A stretch of 64,000 nucleotides of DNA from an uncultured Coprococcus sp. (lineage in GTDB: Bacteria > Bacillota > Clostridia > Lachnospirales > Lachnospiraceae). Shown one piece after another: positions 8,147 through 17,782 of the stretch. Positions within the stretch are counted from its first letter, which is position 1; each line of letters starts with the position of its first letter. The notes beneath the pieces were generated by a model. That model saw only the letters and a list, made by a program, of their open reading frames with translations, was not told the origin of the DNA and made no database searches. The stretch spans positions 1-64,000 of the forward strand of contig URJI01000003.1 of assembly GCA_900548215.1 (NCBI GenBank). Direction: 5' to 3'. The position numbers were made by a program, and so were the translations under genes.

Positions 8147-10003
8147 ATGTGTTCCATCGCAGGATTCTATAACTCCAGCAGGGATTTCAATACCGAACAG
8201 GAACGATACTCATACATATTGAACGACATGAATAAGGCACTTGCTCACAGAGGTCCGGATGCACAGAATACAGTGCTGTCATCCCACTGTGGGCTTGCTC
8301 ACACCAGACTGTCCATACGTGACGTGGCAAGAGGCGAACAACCCATGAAAAAGAAAATCGGAGAAAAAGCTGTATACATAGTGTACAACGGTGAGATCTA
8401 CAACACAAAGGAGCTGAAATCGGAGCTGCTCGCCCTTGGATATACATTTGACACAACATCGGATACAGAGGTTATACTCAACTGCTTTCTGCATTATGGC
8501 CCAGACTTTGTACATAGATTGAACGGTATATTTGCATTTGCAATATATGATGAGCATATCCAGACAATATATCTGTACAGAGACCACTTCGGTGTCAAAC
8601 CACTGTATTACTCAGTGACATACGACAGGACTCTTGTATTTGCATCGGAGATAAAAGGGATACTATGCTATCCGGGCATACGACCTGTCATAGATGCAAA
8701 TGGACTGTGTGAAGTGTTTGGAATTGGTCCGTCCAAAACTCCCGGCTGCGGTGTGTTCAAGAACATAGACGAAGTGAAACCGGGACATTTTATGAAGTTT
8801 TCAGCATATGGAATGAGTGACTTCACATATTACCGCATCACAAGCACACCACATACGGACAGCTACGAAGACACAGTGAAAAAAGTTCGATATCTTGTTA
8901 AGGACAGTATAGAAAAACAGATTGTATCAGATGTACCTATTTGCACTTTTCTCTCAGGCGGGATCGACTCGTCAATAGTCAGCAGCGTATGCGCCGCAAA
9001 ACTCAGGGAGCAGGGGAAAAAGCTGCACACTTTCTCATTTGATTTCAAAGATAATTCTAAATATTTCAAGTCAAATGCATTCCAGCCGGAGCAGGATCGT
9101 CCATATGTCGACATGATGGTCTCGCACATAGATTCAAACCACACATATCTGTCTTGTAATTATAGTGATCTTGCAGATTACCTCTACACATCCGTAGAAT
9201 CCAGGGATATGCCGACCATGGCGGATGTGGATTCTTCCCTTCTCTACTTCTGCTCACTTGTGGCAAATGAATACAAAGTAGTATTGACCGGAGAATGTGC
9301 AGATGAGATATTCGGAGGCTATCCTTGGTTTTACAGGGATGAACTGCTGTCTGCTGACACATTCCCATGGATGAAGGATCTGTCGCCAAGGCTCTCAGTA
9401 CTGTCGCCGGACATCAGAGATAGTCTTGATATACCGGGATATGTGTCATCACTGTATAATTCTCTCCTGTCCGAGATCAATCTTCTTCCGGGGGAATCCG
9501 ATACAGAAAAGCGACGCAGGCAGATATCTTATCTGAATATCAGGATGTTCATGCAGACATTGCTTGACCGAATGGACAGAACAAGCATGGCAAGCGGACT
9601 TGAGGCGAGAGTTCCATTTGCAGATCCACGAATACTTGATTATGTGTTCAACGTTCCATGGGAGTACAAATATTCCGAAGGCTGTGAGAAAAAGCTTCTG
9701 AGAGAAGCCATGAAGGATTACGTACCGCACGAGATCATGTACAGAAAGAAAAGCCCATATCCAAAGTCATATGACCCTCATTATGAACAGGAGCTTGCAA
9801 AGAGGCTTCTCTGCGTGCTAAACGATCCGGAAAGTCCTCTTCTGCCTCTCATCGACAGAGAATATGTGAAAAGTTTCATAAATGCGCCAAAGGATTACGG
9901 CAGACCTTGGTTCGGTCAGCTCATGGCAGGTCCTCAGATGATGGCATATCTTCTTCAGATCGATCACTGGCTGAGAAAATATGCTATTGTCCTCGACATA
10001 TAA
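8147..10003 (+). CDS. asnB: Asparagine synthase (glutamine-hydrolysing)
   Basis: The product is 618 residues and converts aspartate, glutamine and ATP to asparagine. It starts MCSIAGF, so the mature N-terminal nucleophile Cys2 of the class II glutaminase domain is present. That domain (about 1-210) shows RGPDA and YNGEIYN. The synthetase domain has the PP-loop SGGIDSS near residue 268, GECADEIFGGYP, and the MDRTSMASGLEARVPFAD segment typical of AsnB. The ATG follows AGAGGT. It is one of only two clear plus-strand genes and is monocistronic: a strong hairpin follows at once. I saw no T-box or other leader in the 170 bp upstream. Confidence 0.96.
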   Translation: MCSIAGFYNSSRDFNTEQERYSYILNDMNKALAHRGPDAQNTVLSSHCGLAHTRLSIRDVARGEQPMKKKIGEKAVYIVYNGEIYNTKELKSELLALGYTFDTTSDTEVILNCFLHYGPDFVHRLNGIFAFAIYDEHIQTIYLYRDHFGVKPLYYSVTYDRTLVFASEIKGILCYPGIRPVIDANGLCEVFGIGPSKTPGCGVFKNIDEVKPGHFMKFSAYGMSDFTYYRITSTPHTDSYEDTVKKVRYLVKDSIEKQIVSDVPICTFLSGGIDSSIVSSVCAAKLREQGKKLHTFSFDFKDNSKYFKSNAFQPEQDRPYVDMMVSHIDSNHTYLSCNYSDLADYLYTSVESRDMPTMADVDSSLLYFCSLVANEYKVVLTGECADEIFGGYPWFYRDELLSADTFPWMKDLSPRLSVLSPDIRDSLDIPGYVSSLYNSLLSEINLLPGESDTEKRRRQISYLNIRMFMQTLLDRMDRTSMASGLEARVPFADPRILDYVFNVPWEYKYSEGCEKKLLREAMKDYVPHEIMYRKKSPYPKSYDPHYEQELAKRLLCVLNDPESPLLPLIDREYVKSFINAPKDYGRPWFGQLMAGPQMMAYLLQIDHWLRKYAIVLDI

Positions 10004-10089
10004 AAAGACTTCCAGCCTTCTGTATACATGTGGCGTATCAAAAATGGCGAATACGCTGCATGTACAAGAGGTCTGAAAGTCTTTTTTTT
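10004..10089. terminator. Long stem-loop, bidirectional terminator between asnB and the convergent surface-protein gene
   Basis: An imperfect stem of about 35 bp (arms starting AAAAAGACTT and ending AAGTCTTTTTTTT) fills the gap between two convergent genes. The T8 run serves asnB on the plus strand and the opposite A5 run serves the minus-strand gene. The length is more than a terminator needs, so it may derive from a small inverted-repeat element. Confidence 0.8.
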
Positions 10090-10109
10090 GCAGGCAATTT
10101 ATATATTTG

Positions 10110-13100
10110 TTATTTATAGATTGCTTTCGCAGAAGGACTGCCATTCTTTATCAGTTTCTTGTATGCTGTGACTTTATTTCTAGGTACTGCAAATGTAATT
10201 TTGCTGTATGTTCCACTGAAGGCTTTCGATCCAACGATCTTAAGTTTAGCTGACTTTATCGTCATCTTCTTAAGGTTTTTGCATGATAAAAATGCGTTTG
10301 CCCCTATGCTTGTCACATTGTTACCTATAGTGGCATTCTTTAGAACCGTATATCTGCTGAATGCATTTGCGCTTACAGATGTTATCTTAAACCTTACATC
10401 TCCTACAATGACAGTATCTGCGATGGTCAGTGATGCAAATTTCTTATCTGACCTTGAGTACGTTGTTCCGGTAATTGCAACTGTGCCAGTGCCGTCTGCC
10501 TTTGCTCCGGTTATTGTGTACCTGAACTTCCCAACTGTATATGTCTTACCCTTGGCAGCCTTTACTATGGTAAATGTCTTTGTTATCTTTCCTGAATATG
10601 CATTCTTACCACATATGGTCACACTTGCCTTGCCAACCGCTTTGTTCTTGCTGTAGGTTACAGTGTAATCCTTGTTCAGTCTAAGTGTCTTTGCACCAGC
10701 CTTGACAACAAGAGACTTCTGGGTATGTACCTTTCCATTGTAGATCTTGTTCTCTATTCCGGAAACAGTGATCTTGCTTGTCTTTTTGCTTATATCAGTT
10801 GTTGCAAGTTTGGCAATACTTCCAATTTTAGTTGCTTTGCACACGGTACATGTGTATGTCTTCACACCTGTCGCCGTGTATGTAGGTTTCCTTGTCACCC
10901 TGCCGGAATTCCACTTATGTCCAAGTTCCTTTACATACACACCTGTGCTCATGACTTCGCCGCAGACCGAGCACTCTGTATGTCCTGTTCCTGCCTTTGT
11001 GCAGGTTGGAGCCTTCTCTCCTTTTAGTGTATACTTTACAGTCTTACCCTCTGAACATGCCGCTCTGTAGATGGTTATCTTAAGCTCTGTGCTGTCATAA
11101 TTTTCCTTGTCATCGCCAGCGTATACAGCTGTTGCCACCACTGATCCGCCTGCCTTTATTGCAGTCTTAGCATCCGTATCAAGCCATGTCCAGCCCCCCG
11201 GAAGTGCAATACTTCCAACGGTCTTATGTGTATTATCTACACTTAACAGCAGATTCGGCATTGCAGCCTTGCTCACATTTACCGTGATCTCAATTTCTGC
11301 TGTGTTGTAATTCACACTGTCAGCCGGCGTAAACACAACGGTGTACAGCGTCTTGTCGCTGTCAGATACAAATGGTTTTAGGGAATCATTCTTCCATGCA
11401 AATGTTCCAAATATCTCAACCTTGTTAATACCGTCAAAATATGCTGTTCCTCCGTATAAAACAGACTTTGCAAGGCTGTCGCCGTATGTTATTGCGCTTG
11501 CCGTCGGCAAAACATCTATGTTTACATTGGCCTTTGAGACATTTACCTGGATAGTTCCTTTGACCGAATTGTAGTGCTTCTGGTCATCCGGGGTAAATAC
11601 TACATCATAGTCTGTTACATCAACCGCAGGAACTGCGGAATCGTCAGCCCAGTTCCATGTTCCGGTTATGCTTTCTCCTGAAACTCCGATTACGGCTCCG
11701 CCCGAAATGCTTGCTTCATTTAAGGTTTTGTGTGGATCGTAGCTTATCAGATCTGCCACCGGAAGTTCATTGATAACCGGATCAGCTTTAACTATATCGA
11801 ATTCAGCCTTGCAGTTTATATCGTAATTTCCGCCCGTGGCATCCGTGATGGTTATCGTCGCTGTTCCAACTTCTGTGTTGCCACTGTAGGATACTTCATA
11901 TTCGCTTGAAGAAATGACTGTATCACCGTCCATAAGAGCAAACTCAGGCTCTACCTTCTGTCCTGTGTATGTGTACTCAGGCTTAAGTCCGTCAAATGTT
12001 GGACTGCTGATCTTCTTTGACTCGATTGTAAATGTTACTTTCTTTGTTCCTGAGTAAGCACCGATTCCTGTTACAATCGCAGTCGCTGTGCCGACATTTA
12101 TATTGTCGGAATACGTTACATTATAATCTGAGCCTTCTTTTAGCTGTACAGAAAACATATTGTCCCAATTATAATATACCTTTACAGATGGTTTTAACTC
12201 ACTTCCGGAGTAGATGATGTTTTTATTTTCATCTAACTCTGCATATACTTTATCGTTCAGCAATGCTCCAATTCTAAGCTTATTATCTTCTATACTTGTT
12301 GACAGATCAATTATAGAATCATCTGATGATGCGTTGAACCAATCTGACTTTAACGCAATGCCATCACCTGCTACAGCATATGCAGCACCTTGTTGTACAC
12401 CTATTCCATCCAGAACAATCGGAATAACATTATGAGGCTCTGCATTTATAATAATTTTTTCTCCGTATATTCCATACAAATATATTCCATCATTGATTAT
12501 TATATCACTGTTGTTAAAGTATAATTTTATTGTTTCATCAGCTAGGATTATCTTGTTTATATCTCCACCATTTAGTATCAATTGACCCATAGTATGTATC
12601 GTTCCCGAAATTTTTACATTGCCAATTGTTACTGTTGAATCTTTTTTTATATCTAAATGACCTTTTACGTCTCCTCCCGTCTTAGAATCAATTATCGTTA
12701 TTTTTCCGTTATTTACATCAATATCATCTGTCTTATGTCCATTTATGTCTATAGTAAAATCAGAATCAGTATTGTTTATATCAAGAACTGTATTCGTATC
12801 TTCCATAACGGTAACGACACTGCCTGGCATGTTTTCGGCATAACCTATTGCTTCCGGCAGTGAAACACAGGATATAGTCTCATCACCTTTTGTGACTGTC
12901 GCTGCAAGTTTTTCACCACAGTATTTGCATATGCCATCCTCGAAGTTATGTTTGCCAAATACATCCTTTTTCTCATTGCTGTATGACACCGAGGCAACGT
13001 CAGATGAATCGTTACAGCCTATATAAGTTATGCTCTTATATACCTTTGGGCCATGTAATACAGGATAGGTGTCCGTTCCGATGGTCTGTCCCCAGGTCCC

Positions 13101-15425
13101 TTCTGACTGGCCGTTCTGCAGGAGATACGCAACCTCACCTGTTTTGAATTGCTCTGTCGTTTTACCTTCAACCTTTTCAGTGGTTCCGTCATTCGCGCCT
13201 ATCGCATTTCCAGTATAAATAGTGCTGTCGTAATAACAGTTTGTAATGCTTGCATTGGATTCATTACGTCCGATCACACCTCCTACATTAACCCCTGTAC
13301 CACTGACACTACCGGTATTATAACAGTTTGTGATAATTCCTTTATTCCATCCGTTCACGCCTCCTACATATCCACTACCACCAACACTACCGACATTATA
13401 GCAGTTTGTGATAGTTCCTCCGTCATTATATCCGCTCACGCCTCCTACATAACGTTCTGTACCACTGACGCTACCGGCATTATAACTATTTGTGATGGTT
13501 CCTCCGTCATTATATCCGTTCACACCTCCCACATTACCTTCGCTACCACTGACGCTACCGATATTATAGCAGTCTGTGATGCTTCCGGTATAATTAATTC
13601 CGCTCACGCCTCCTACATATTCTAAGCCACTGACGCTGCCGGCATTATAACTGTTTATGATAGTTCCTTTACTATTATATCCGCTCACGCCTCCTACAAA
13701 ACCGCTACTACCACTGACGTTTCCGGTATTATAACAGTTTGTGATGCTTCCGGTATAATTATATCCACTCACGCCTCCTGCTGTTCCTATACCACTAACG
13801 CTGCCGGTATTATAACAGTTTGAGATAGTTCCGGTATAATTATTTCCACACACGCCTCCTACCTTGCTGGTACCATAGAAATAAGAATCCAAAATACCTG
13901 CATTGGCAATCTTACCATTGTTACGACCGAACAATCCTACAGCATAACTATCCTCTTGATTGAAATACAATCCACTGATGGTGTGGTTTTGTCCGTCAAA
14001 TATACCGCTATATGTACTATTGGAAGAACCTGTAATAGGTGTCCATTCCTTAAATGTTCCCTCGTTCAAGGTTCCATCCGACTTCAGGACATTTTTATTC
14101 ACAACAATGTCCGCCGTCAGGACTGCATTCGCTGATACATTCTGCTCTACACCTGAAAGTGTATCATTTACAAGTCCGGCAAACCAGTAAAGCTGGCCTG
14201 CATTTCCAATCTCGTACACCTTGTCCTTACTATCATCATTGTCGATATCATACTTGTCCGTAGTGAGTACTGCCGGCTGATACGCGTCGCAATCTGTACA
14301 AAATCCCTGCGAATTATAATTGTGTGATTTCGTTTCTTTAGTCACATATCCGATCGGACAGTCTTTGCATGCTACTCCTTTTGTATGTTCTTTGTCATCT
14401 TGCCAAATATATGTAATATTACCGTTTGTATTATGTTTGTGTTCAGCTCCATCTATCAGAATTGTGGCTCCATCTTCAACAATAAGCTTGTCCAGATTTG
14501 TGATGCTCGCACTACTCTCAAATTCTATGCTTTCTCCACTTGCAATCGTTAAATCTTCTTTTAAAGCGGCTTTACCATATACATATGTTTTCGTTACATC
14601 ATCACCGGTATCAATGTCGTTCCATTGCTTTGTGATGACAGAGTTGCTGAAGTCACAATCACTTAATACAGGTTCTTGACAGGCTAAAGCACGGCTAACC
14701 ACGATCTGGCTTCCTGATACATTAATTTGTTGATTTGATCTAATTACCTCACCTTCGTATCGTTCTGTTGTTGCTTTCGCTTCAACATAACTGTCTACTA
14801 TATTAATTTTATCACCACTAATTACGTTTGAATGATCCTCCTCATTTGCTACCACATGGCTATTTTCAATCGTTAAGCTGCCGCTACATTCAATTTGGGA
14901 AGTCTCCAGCGTTGCTCCTATAATTTTTATATTATTATTATTTGAGCCTAAGTCATCTGCACTGATTTTTCCACAACTTAGACTTTCATTCTGATTGTTA
15001 CCATTTATTTCTAATGTAGGCACAATTCCGCTTTCTGTTAAAATACTTTGAATCACCATATCTGATCTCATAGTATTTGTTCCGGATAACATAATCGAAA
15101 GATCACCGTTCTGAATCGTAATGTTTCCAGAAATAGACGCATTTTCCAGTACAAGCTGATTCCTCGTGATGTCATAGTACCAATTAGTTCCCTGATATAT
15201 CGTGTCATCATTACCAGAAACTTCATCATCTTGAAATTCCCCATTATCAATAAGACGTGTTGAGCCCATCAATAAATATTCGGGTATTTTTTCCGTTGTA
15301 GTCTCCTCTGCCTTAGCAGTCATCACTCCCCAGTCACTTACACCCATCACCGGCGCAGGCGACGTAAACACCGCGGCAGCAAGCGCAATTATAATTCCCT
15401 TCTTAAATATTAATCCCTTTCTCAT
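10110..15425 (-). CDS. Giant secreted surface protein with GLUG, MBG and BspA-type LRR domains
   Basis: The product is 1771 residues. A signal peptide (about 1-41: basic MRKGLIFKKG, hydrophobic core, cleavage near TAKAEE) follows a good GGAGG site. Residues about 60-330 are a beta-rich region. Short Cys pairs (CKDC, CTDC) lie around 345-380, and GLUG-type repeats (VGGVSGYN...SITNCYNTGSVSG, about 28 residues) near 520-730. Then come further beta-strand repeats and two MBG-like domains (about 1220-1400). A Cys-pair motif region (CSVCGE, CTVCKA) precedes a C-terminal LRR_5/BspA-like region (SANAFSRY, GANAFLSC). No LPXTG motif or transmembrane tail is visible, so attachment is unclear. The likely role is adhesion or glycan binding. 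It probably shares a transcript with the TetR gene 28 bp upstream. Confidence 0.85.
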   Translation of the reverse strand: MRKGLIFKKGIIIALAAAVFTSPAPVMGVSDWGVMTAKAEETTTEKIPEYLLMGSTRLIDNGEFQDDEVSGNDDTIYQGTNWYYDITRNQLVLENASISGNITIQNGDLSIMLSGTNTMRSDMVIQSILTESGIVPTLEINGNNQNESLSCGKISADDLGSNNNNIKIIGATLETSQIECSGSLTIENSHVVANEEDHSNVISGDKINIVDSYVEAKATTERYEGEVIRSNQQINVSGSQIVVSRALACQEPVLSDCDFSNSVITKQWNDIDTGDDVTKTYVYGKAALKEDLTIASGESIEFESSASITNLDKLIVEDGATILIDGAEHKHNTNGNITYIWQDDKEHTKGVACKDCPIGYVTKETKSHNYNSQGFCTDCDAYQPAVLTTDKYDIDNDDSKDKVYEIGNAGQLYWFAGLVNDTLSGVEQNVSANAVLTADIVVNKNVLKSDGTLNEGTFKEWTPITGSSNSTYSGIFDGQNHTISGLYFNQEDSYAVGLFGRNNGKIANAGILDSYFYGTSKVGGVCGNNYTGTISNCYNTGSVSGIGTAGGVSGYNYTGSITNCYNTGNVSGSSGFVGGVSGYNSKGTIINSYNAGSVSGLEYVGGVSGINYTGSITDCYNIGSVSGSEGNVGGVNGYNDGGTITNSYNAGSVSGTERYVGGVSGYNDGGTITNCYNVGSVGGSGYVGGVNGWNKGIITNCYNTGSVSGTGVNVGGVIGRNESNASITNCYYDSTIYTGNAIGANDGTTEKVEGKTTEQFKTGEVAYLLQNGQSEGTWGQTIGTDTYPVLHGPKVYKSITYIGCNDSSDVASVSYSNEKKDVFGKHNFEDGICKYCGEKLAATVTKGDETISCVSLPEAIGYAENMPGSVVTVMEDTNTVLDINNTDSDFTIDINGHKTDDIDVNNGKITIIDSKTGGDVKGHLDIKKDSTVTIGNVKISGTIHTMGQLILNGGDINKIILADETIKLYFNNSDIIINDGIYLYGIYGEKIIINAEPHNVIPIVLDGIGVQQGAAYAVAGDGIALKSDWFNASSDDSIIDLSTSIEDNKLRIGALLNDKVYAELDENKNIIYSGSELKPSVKVYYNWDNMFSVQLKEGSDYNVTYSDNINVGTATAIVTGIGAYSGTKKVTFTIESKKISSPTFDGLKPEYTYTGQKVEPEFALMDGDTVISSSEYEVSYSGNTEVGTATITITDATGGNYDINCKAEFDIVKADPVINELPVADLISYDPHKTLNEASISGGAVIGVSGESITGTWNWADDSAVPAVDVTDYDVVFTPDDQKHYNSVKGTIQVNVSKANVNIDVLPTASAITYGDSLAKSVLYGGTAYFDGINKVEIFGTFAWKNDSLKPFVSDSDKTLYTVVFTPADSVNYNTAEIEITVNVSKAAMPNLLLSVDNTHKTVGSIALPGGWTWLDTDAKTAIKAGGSVVATAVYAGDDKENYDSTELKITIYRAACSEGKTVKYTLKGEKAPTCTKAGTGHTECSVCGEVMSTGVYVKELGHKWNSGRVTRKPTYTATGVKTYTCTVCKATKIGSIAKLATTDISKKTSKITVSGIENKIYNGKVHTQKSLVVKAGAKTLRLNKDYTVTYSKNKAVGKASVTICGKNAYSGKITKTFTIVKAAKGKTYTVGKFRYTITGAKADGTGTVAITGTTYSRSDKKFASLTIADTVIVGDVRFKITSVSANAFSRYTVLKNATIGNNVTSIGANAFLSCKNLKKMTIKSAKLKIVGSKAFSGTYSKITFAVPRNKVTAYKKLIKNGSPSAKAIYK
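13240..13880 (-). repeat. GLUG-type tandem repeats inside the surface protein
   Basis: Roughly eight copies of a unit of about 84 bp (28 residues: GGVSGYN-x-GSITNCYNTGSVSG) lie in tandem. Neighbouring copies differ by scattered substitutions and small indels. The DNA is repetitive enough to permit slippage or recombination that would change copy number in frame. Confidence 0.85.
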
Positions 15426-15453
15426 ATCATTCCTCCGCTTCTATTTAACCCTG

Positions 15454-16107
15454 TTACTTTATCCCTTTTGTTGCGTAATCAAGTATCATCTCCTTGATCA
15501 TTATAAGCTCGTCCGTGTAATCCTTGTTGTCGTCCGATCCCCATATGAAGCCCTCCGCATAGTGGGCGCAGGCCGTCATCATGGAATGAACCGTTACCCG
15601 CATGAATTCTGCTTCAGGAATGTCAGTCCGTATAGTTCTGTCCACCTTCGCCTTCTCGTACATCATGTGAAGTCTGGTGTCCACCGAATACAGTGAACTG
15701 TGAAAATCTACAAGCTGATCATTGTTCTTGCCCTCATGGGTTACATAGTAGTTGAAGTTATCGTTGTACTTCAGCAACGCCTTGTGGTTCTGATACATGT
15801 CTATGTAACTGTCCATGGTAAATCTCAGTCTGTCTATGGCTGGTATGTCATGTACAGACGATATAGGTCTTCTCGCGTCCAGGCCATCCAGATATCTCTT
15901 CCACTGATCAGCACATACTGCTATGACCAGCTCAAGCTTACTTGGATAGTACCTGAACAATGTAGCCCTTCCCACGTCGGCAGCCCTTGCAATATCTCCC
16001 ATGCTCACCGCCTCTATCTTCTTGTCTACGAACAGCTCAAATGCAACATCAAGGATCTTTCTATTGCGCTCGTCCATTTCCTCTTTCAGTTTTTCCGGAT
16101 CTCTCAT
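15454..16107 (-). CDS. TetR/AcrR-family transcriptional regulator
   Basis: The product is 217 residues with the N-terminal TetR helix-turn-helix at about 15-60 (KILDVAFELFVDKKIEAVSM, then GDIARAADVGRATLFRYYPS). A helical ligand-binding/dimerisation domain of no recognisable specificity follows. It is upstream of, and 28 bp from, the giant surface-protein gene on the same strand, so it probably controls that gene as well as itself. A 7-11-7 dyad sits over the transcription start region of its promoter, as expected for self-repression. The ligand is unknown. Confidence 0.88.
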   Translation of the reverse strand: MRDPEKLKEEMDERNRKILDVAFELFVDKKIEAVSMGDIARAADVGRATLFRYYPSKLELVIAVCADQWKRYLDGLDARRPISSVHDIPAIDRLRFTMDSYIDMYQNHKALLKYNDNFNYYVTHEGKNNDQLVDFHSSLYSVDTRLHMMYEKAKVDRTIRTDIPEAEFMRVTVHSMMTACAHYAEGFIWGSDDNKDYTDELIMIKEMILDYATKGIK

Positions 16108-16132
16108 ATATTACTTTACACTCCAAAATTAC

Positions 16133-16190
16133 ATTGTGATACTTCCTGTCTCACAATAAATATTTTACAGGATTATCTTATGTCAGTCAA
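16133..16190 (-). promoter_or_regulatory. TetR-gene promoter with ATTGTGA-N11-TCACAAT operator
   Basis: On the minus strand TTGACT (16185-16190) and TAAAAT (16162-16167) are 17 bp apart. A perfect dyad, ATTGTGA-N11-TCACAAT (16133-16157), starts 4 bp downstream of the -10 and so covers the start site. The natural reading is an autorepression operator for the TetR protein and the downstream adhesin. Confidence 0.72.
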
Positions 16191-16193
16191 CCA

Positions 16194-16250
16194 AAATCCC
16201 AGAAGTCACATTTCGAATCACATTTCGATAGTAAGTAACTTCTGGGATTT
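16194..16250 (-). terminator. Inverted repeat downstream of hipT, probable terminator
   Basis: Perfect 13-bp arms AAATCCCAGAAGT (16194-16206) and ACTTCTGGGATTT (16238-16250) enclose a 31-nt loop holding two copies of CACATTTCGA. The T-run is short (ATTTT), so termination may be weak. The right arm lies 21 bp past the hipT stop, and the far end abuts the -35 of the TetR promoter. Confidence 0.6.
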
Positions 16251-16270
16251 CGTATTATATTATATTTTTA

Positions 16271-17221
16271 TCAATCTGCCAAAATCACCATTCTTTCCTC
16301 AATCAAATGATTGAAGTCTGATTTCATTTTTTCAGGTATATAAGATTCGTCACACATCTTTTTCATTTTATCCTTATTTTTAACTACCAAATTTATCATC
16401 TTCTCCGCTGATATCCGACTTAAACCACATACATCAGCAAATATAAGGAAATCTTTTCTTCTCACATTTCTCTTTTTCCCATTCATCGGTATCGCCAATT
16501 GCTCTGTATCCTCAGGCATGATAACATTTACCGGCAGCAGATCATAGGCTGGTGAGAGAACATAATCTCCGCTTCCCACCTCTGTTTCAATAAGCGAAAA
16601 ATTCTTCAAATGCATATCGGAATTGCCAGTCACGAAAGAAAATACAATTCTCATATAGAATTCTGCCATATCCAGACCTACACGACTTGAATATTTTTCT
16701 ATGATCTTTGCACATCGCTCGTATGAACCTTTATATTTGTCCTGTGTAAGACGATAGTCCAACTGACAGAAATCTTCCATTGCAAGCATTTCAACAGTTG
16801 TTTTCTCGAATATCCTATCCACTCTTTTAGTAATATATGCCATCTGCCCATTTCCTTTGATCAATGCATGCGGCACCGTTGAAATTCCTATCATATCAGC
16901 CATAGACATCACAAGCTGCTCCGCTTCAGGCATCGCTTTAAATTGATCAACCTGAGGTTTAAGTATATATCCTGTTGGACAGTTTACCAATGTAAGTCTT
17001 GGATTACCTGGTTCAGAAAGCAGGTGTAACGACAATTTCTTCTGTACCCCTGGAACCGTATACCCCTTGTTTATACTTTCCTCTGCAAGGACTTTTAATT
17101 TCTGTTCGTCTATATCTATGTCTGGCAGCTTAGTCGTCGCAAAGAATCTCTTCACACAAGCTTTATGCCAGCCTGTTCCGTTGTCATTTTTCAAAGCTTT
17201 TCCACAGCACAAACAATTCAT
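16271..17221 (-). CDS. hipT: HipT-like Ser/Thr kinase toxin (HipA C-terminal core)
   Basis: From the ATG at 17221 (site AGGGAGGAA) the product is 316 residues. It opens with a small Cys/His cluster (Cys3, Cys5, Cys6, His19, Cys22; WHKAC), a likely zinc knuckle. The HipA kinase core follows: Gly-rich loop GYTVPGVQKKLS (53-64), catalytic Asp202 in GNSDMHLKNFS, and metal-binding Asp227 in SPAYDLLP. All kinase residues look intact. HipA-family kinases phosphorylate aminoacyl-tRNA synthetases and arrest growth. Where HipA has its autophosphorylated Ser150, Thr55 is found, in a T-V-P motif. The start overlaps the hipS stop by four bases (ATGA), so the two are translationally coupled. An upstream in-frame start (17311) would add 30 residues read from inside hipS and is rejected. 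Confidence 0.88.
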   Translation of the reverse strand: MNCLCCGKALKNDNGTGWHKACVKRFFATTKLPDIDIDEQKLKVLAEESINKGYTVPGVQKKLSLHLLSEPGNPRLTLVNCPTGYILKPQVDQFKAMPEAEQLVMSMADMIGISTVPHALIKGNGQMAYITKRVDRIFEKTTVEMLAMEDFCQLDYRLTQDKYKGSYERCAKIIEKYSSRVGLDMAEFYMRIVFSFVTGNSDMHLKNFSLIETEVGSGDYVLSPAYDLLPVNVIMPEDTEQLAIPMNGKKRNVRRKDFLIFADVCGLSRISAEKMINLVVKNKDKMKKMCDESYIPEKMKSDFNHLIEERMVILAD

Positions 17222-17556
17222 ATGCGTTCCTCCCTGACACTTACATTGCCTATCGCATCGCGGCATGCAACAAGCAGCAATCCAAACCTGTCCCTTACAT
17301 CTATTTTCCAATTCCTACTGACCACATCAAGCAGCCAGCCCTCAGGGATGAGCCCATCAAAAAATGAAAATAAAGTCTTGGATTGATACATGTCCTTCGA
17401 CAAAGGCATGGTAAGTGATACAGCACTGGCATTTTCTCTCTCAATATATTCTTCATCGTATGAAAACGTATACCCCTCGTCGGTCTCACATAAAATTCCC
17501 GCAAATTCACTTCTTATATATACATAAGCCGTTCTAAAAGTAATATCCATCATCAA
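17218..17556 (-). CDS. hipS: HipS-like small protein (HipA N-terminal subdomain as a separate gene)
   Basis: The 112 residues match the N-subdomain of HipA: AYVYIRSEFAGILCETDEGY, a YIERENASAVSLTMPLS segment, and FFDGLIPEGWLLDVVSRNWK. They end where the kinase core would begin. In the characterised three-gene HipBST system of E. coli this detached subdomain acts as the antitoxin of HipT; by analogy it may do so here. It overlaps hipB and hipT by 4 bp each (ATGA junctions), which argues for a real gene and against a frameshifted hipA. The alternative is a split HipA whose parts reassemble. Confidence 0.82.
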   Translation of the reverse strand: MMMDITFRTAYVYIRSEFAGILCETDEGYTFSYDEEYIERENASAVSLTMPLSKDMYQSKTLFSFFDGLIPEGWLLDVVSRNWKIDVRDRFGLLLVACRDAIGNVSVREERI

Positions 17557-17753
17557 TCATCCTTCCTTCCCGGAACGGCCTCCATGCCGAACATCGCAAG
17601 AGCTTCATTGACCTTGTCCATACGCACAGTCTCTTTCCCCTGTTCAAGTTCACGGACAAATCTGAGACCAAGTCCCGATCTGATTGCAAATTCTTCCTGC
17701 GTAAGCCCCGCTTCTTTTCTGTTAGTCTTTATGAATTCAGCTATCTTATTCAT
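17553..17753 (-). CDS. hipB: HipB-like XRE-family DNA-binding protein
   Basis: A 66-residue single-domain helix-turn-helix protein (KEAGLTQEEFAIRSGLGLRF, then VRELEQGKETV) of the HipB/y4mF type. The ATG is preceded by AGAGGTAA. It is the first gene of the hipB-hipS-hipT operon and overlaps hipS by four bases. By family it binds the operator palindromes just upstream as a dimer and represses the operon, alone or with the kinase. The C-terminus (MFGMEAVPGRKDD) is short, without the extended tail some HipB antitoxins use. Confidence 0.88.
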   Translation of the reverse strand: MNKIAEFIKTNRKEAGLTQEEFAIRSGLGLRFVRELEQGKETVRMDKVNEALAMFGMEAVPGRKDD

Positions 17754-17782
17754 CGTTATTACCTCTTATATGTGTTTCCTAC

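Noticed and set aside
13240..13880. Non-coding satellite-like repeat.
   Set aside because: The 84-bp units keep the reading frame and encode GLUG-type protein repeats.
16271..17556. hipS-hipT read as a single frameshifted hipA pseudogene.
   Set aside because: Each part has its own ribosome site, the junctions are ATGA overlaps, the kinase part has its own N-terminal Cys/His knuckle, and the order matches HipBST.
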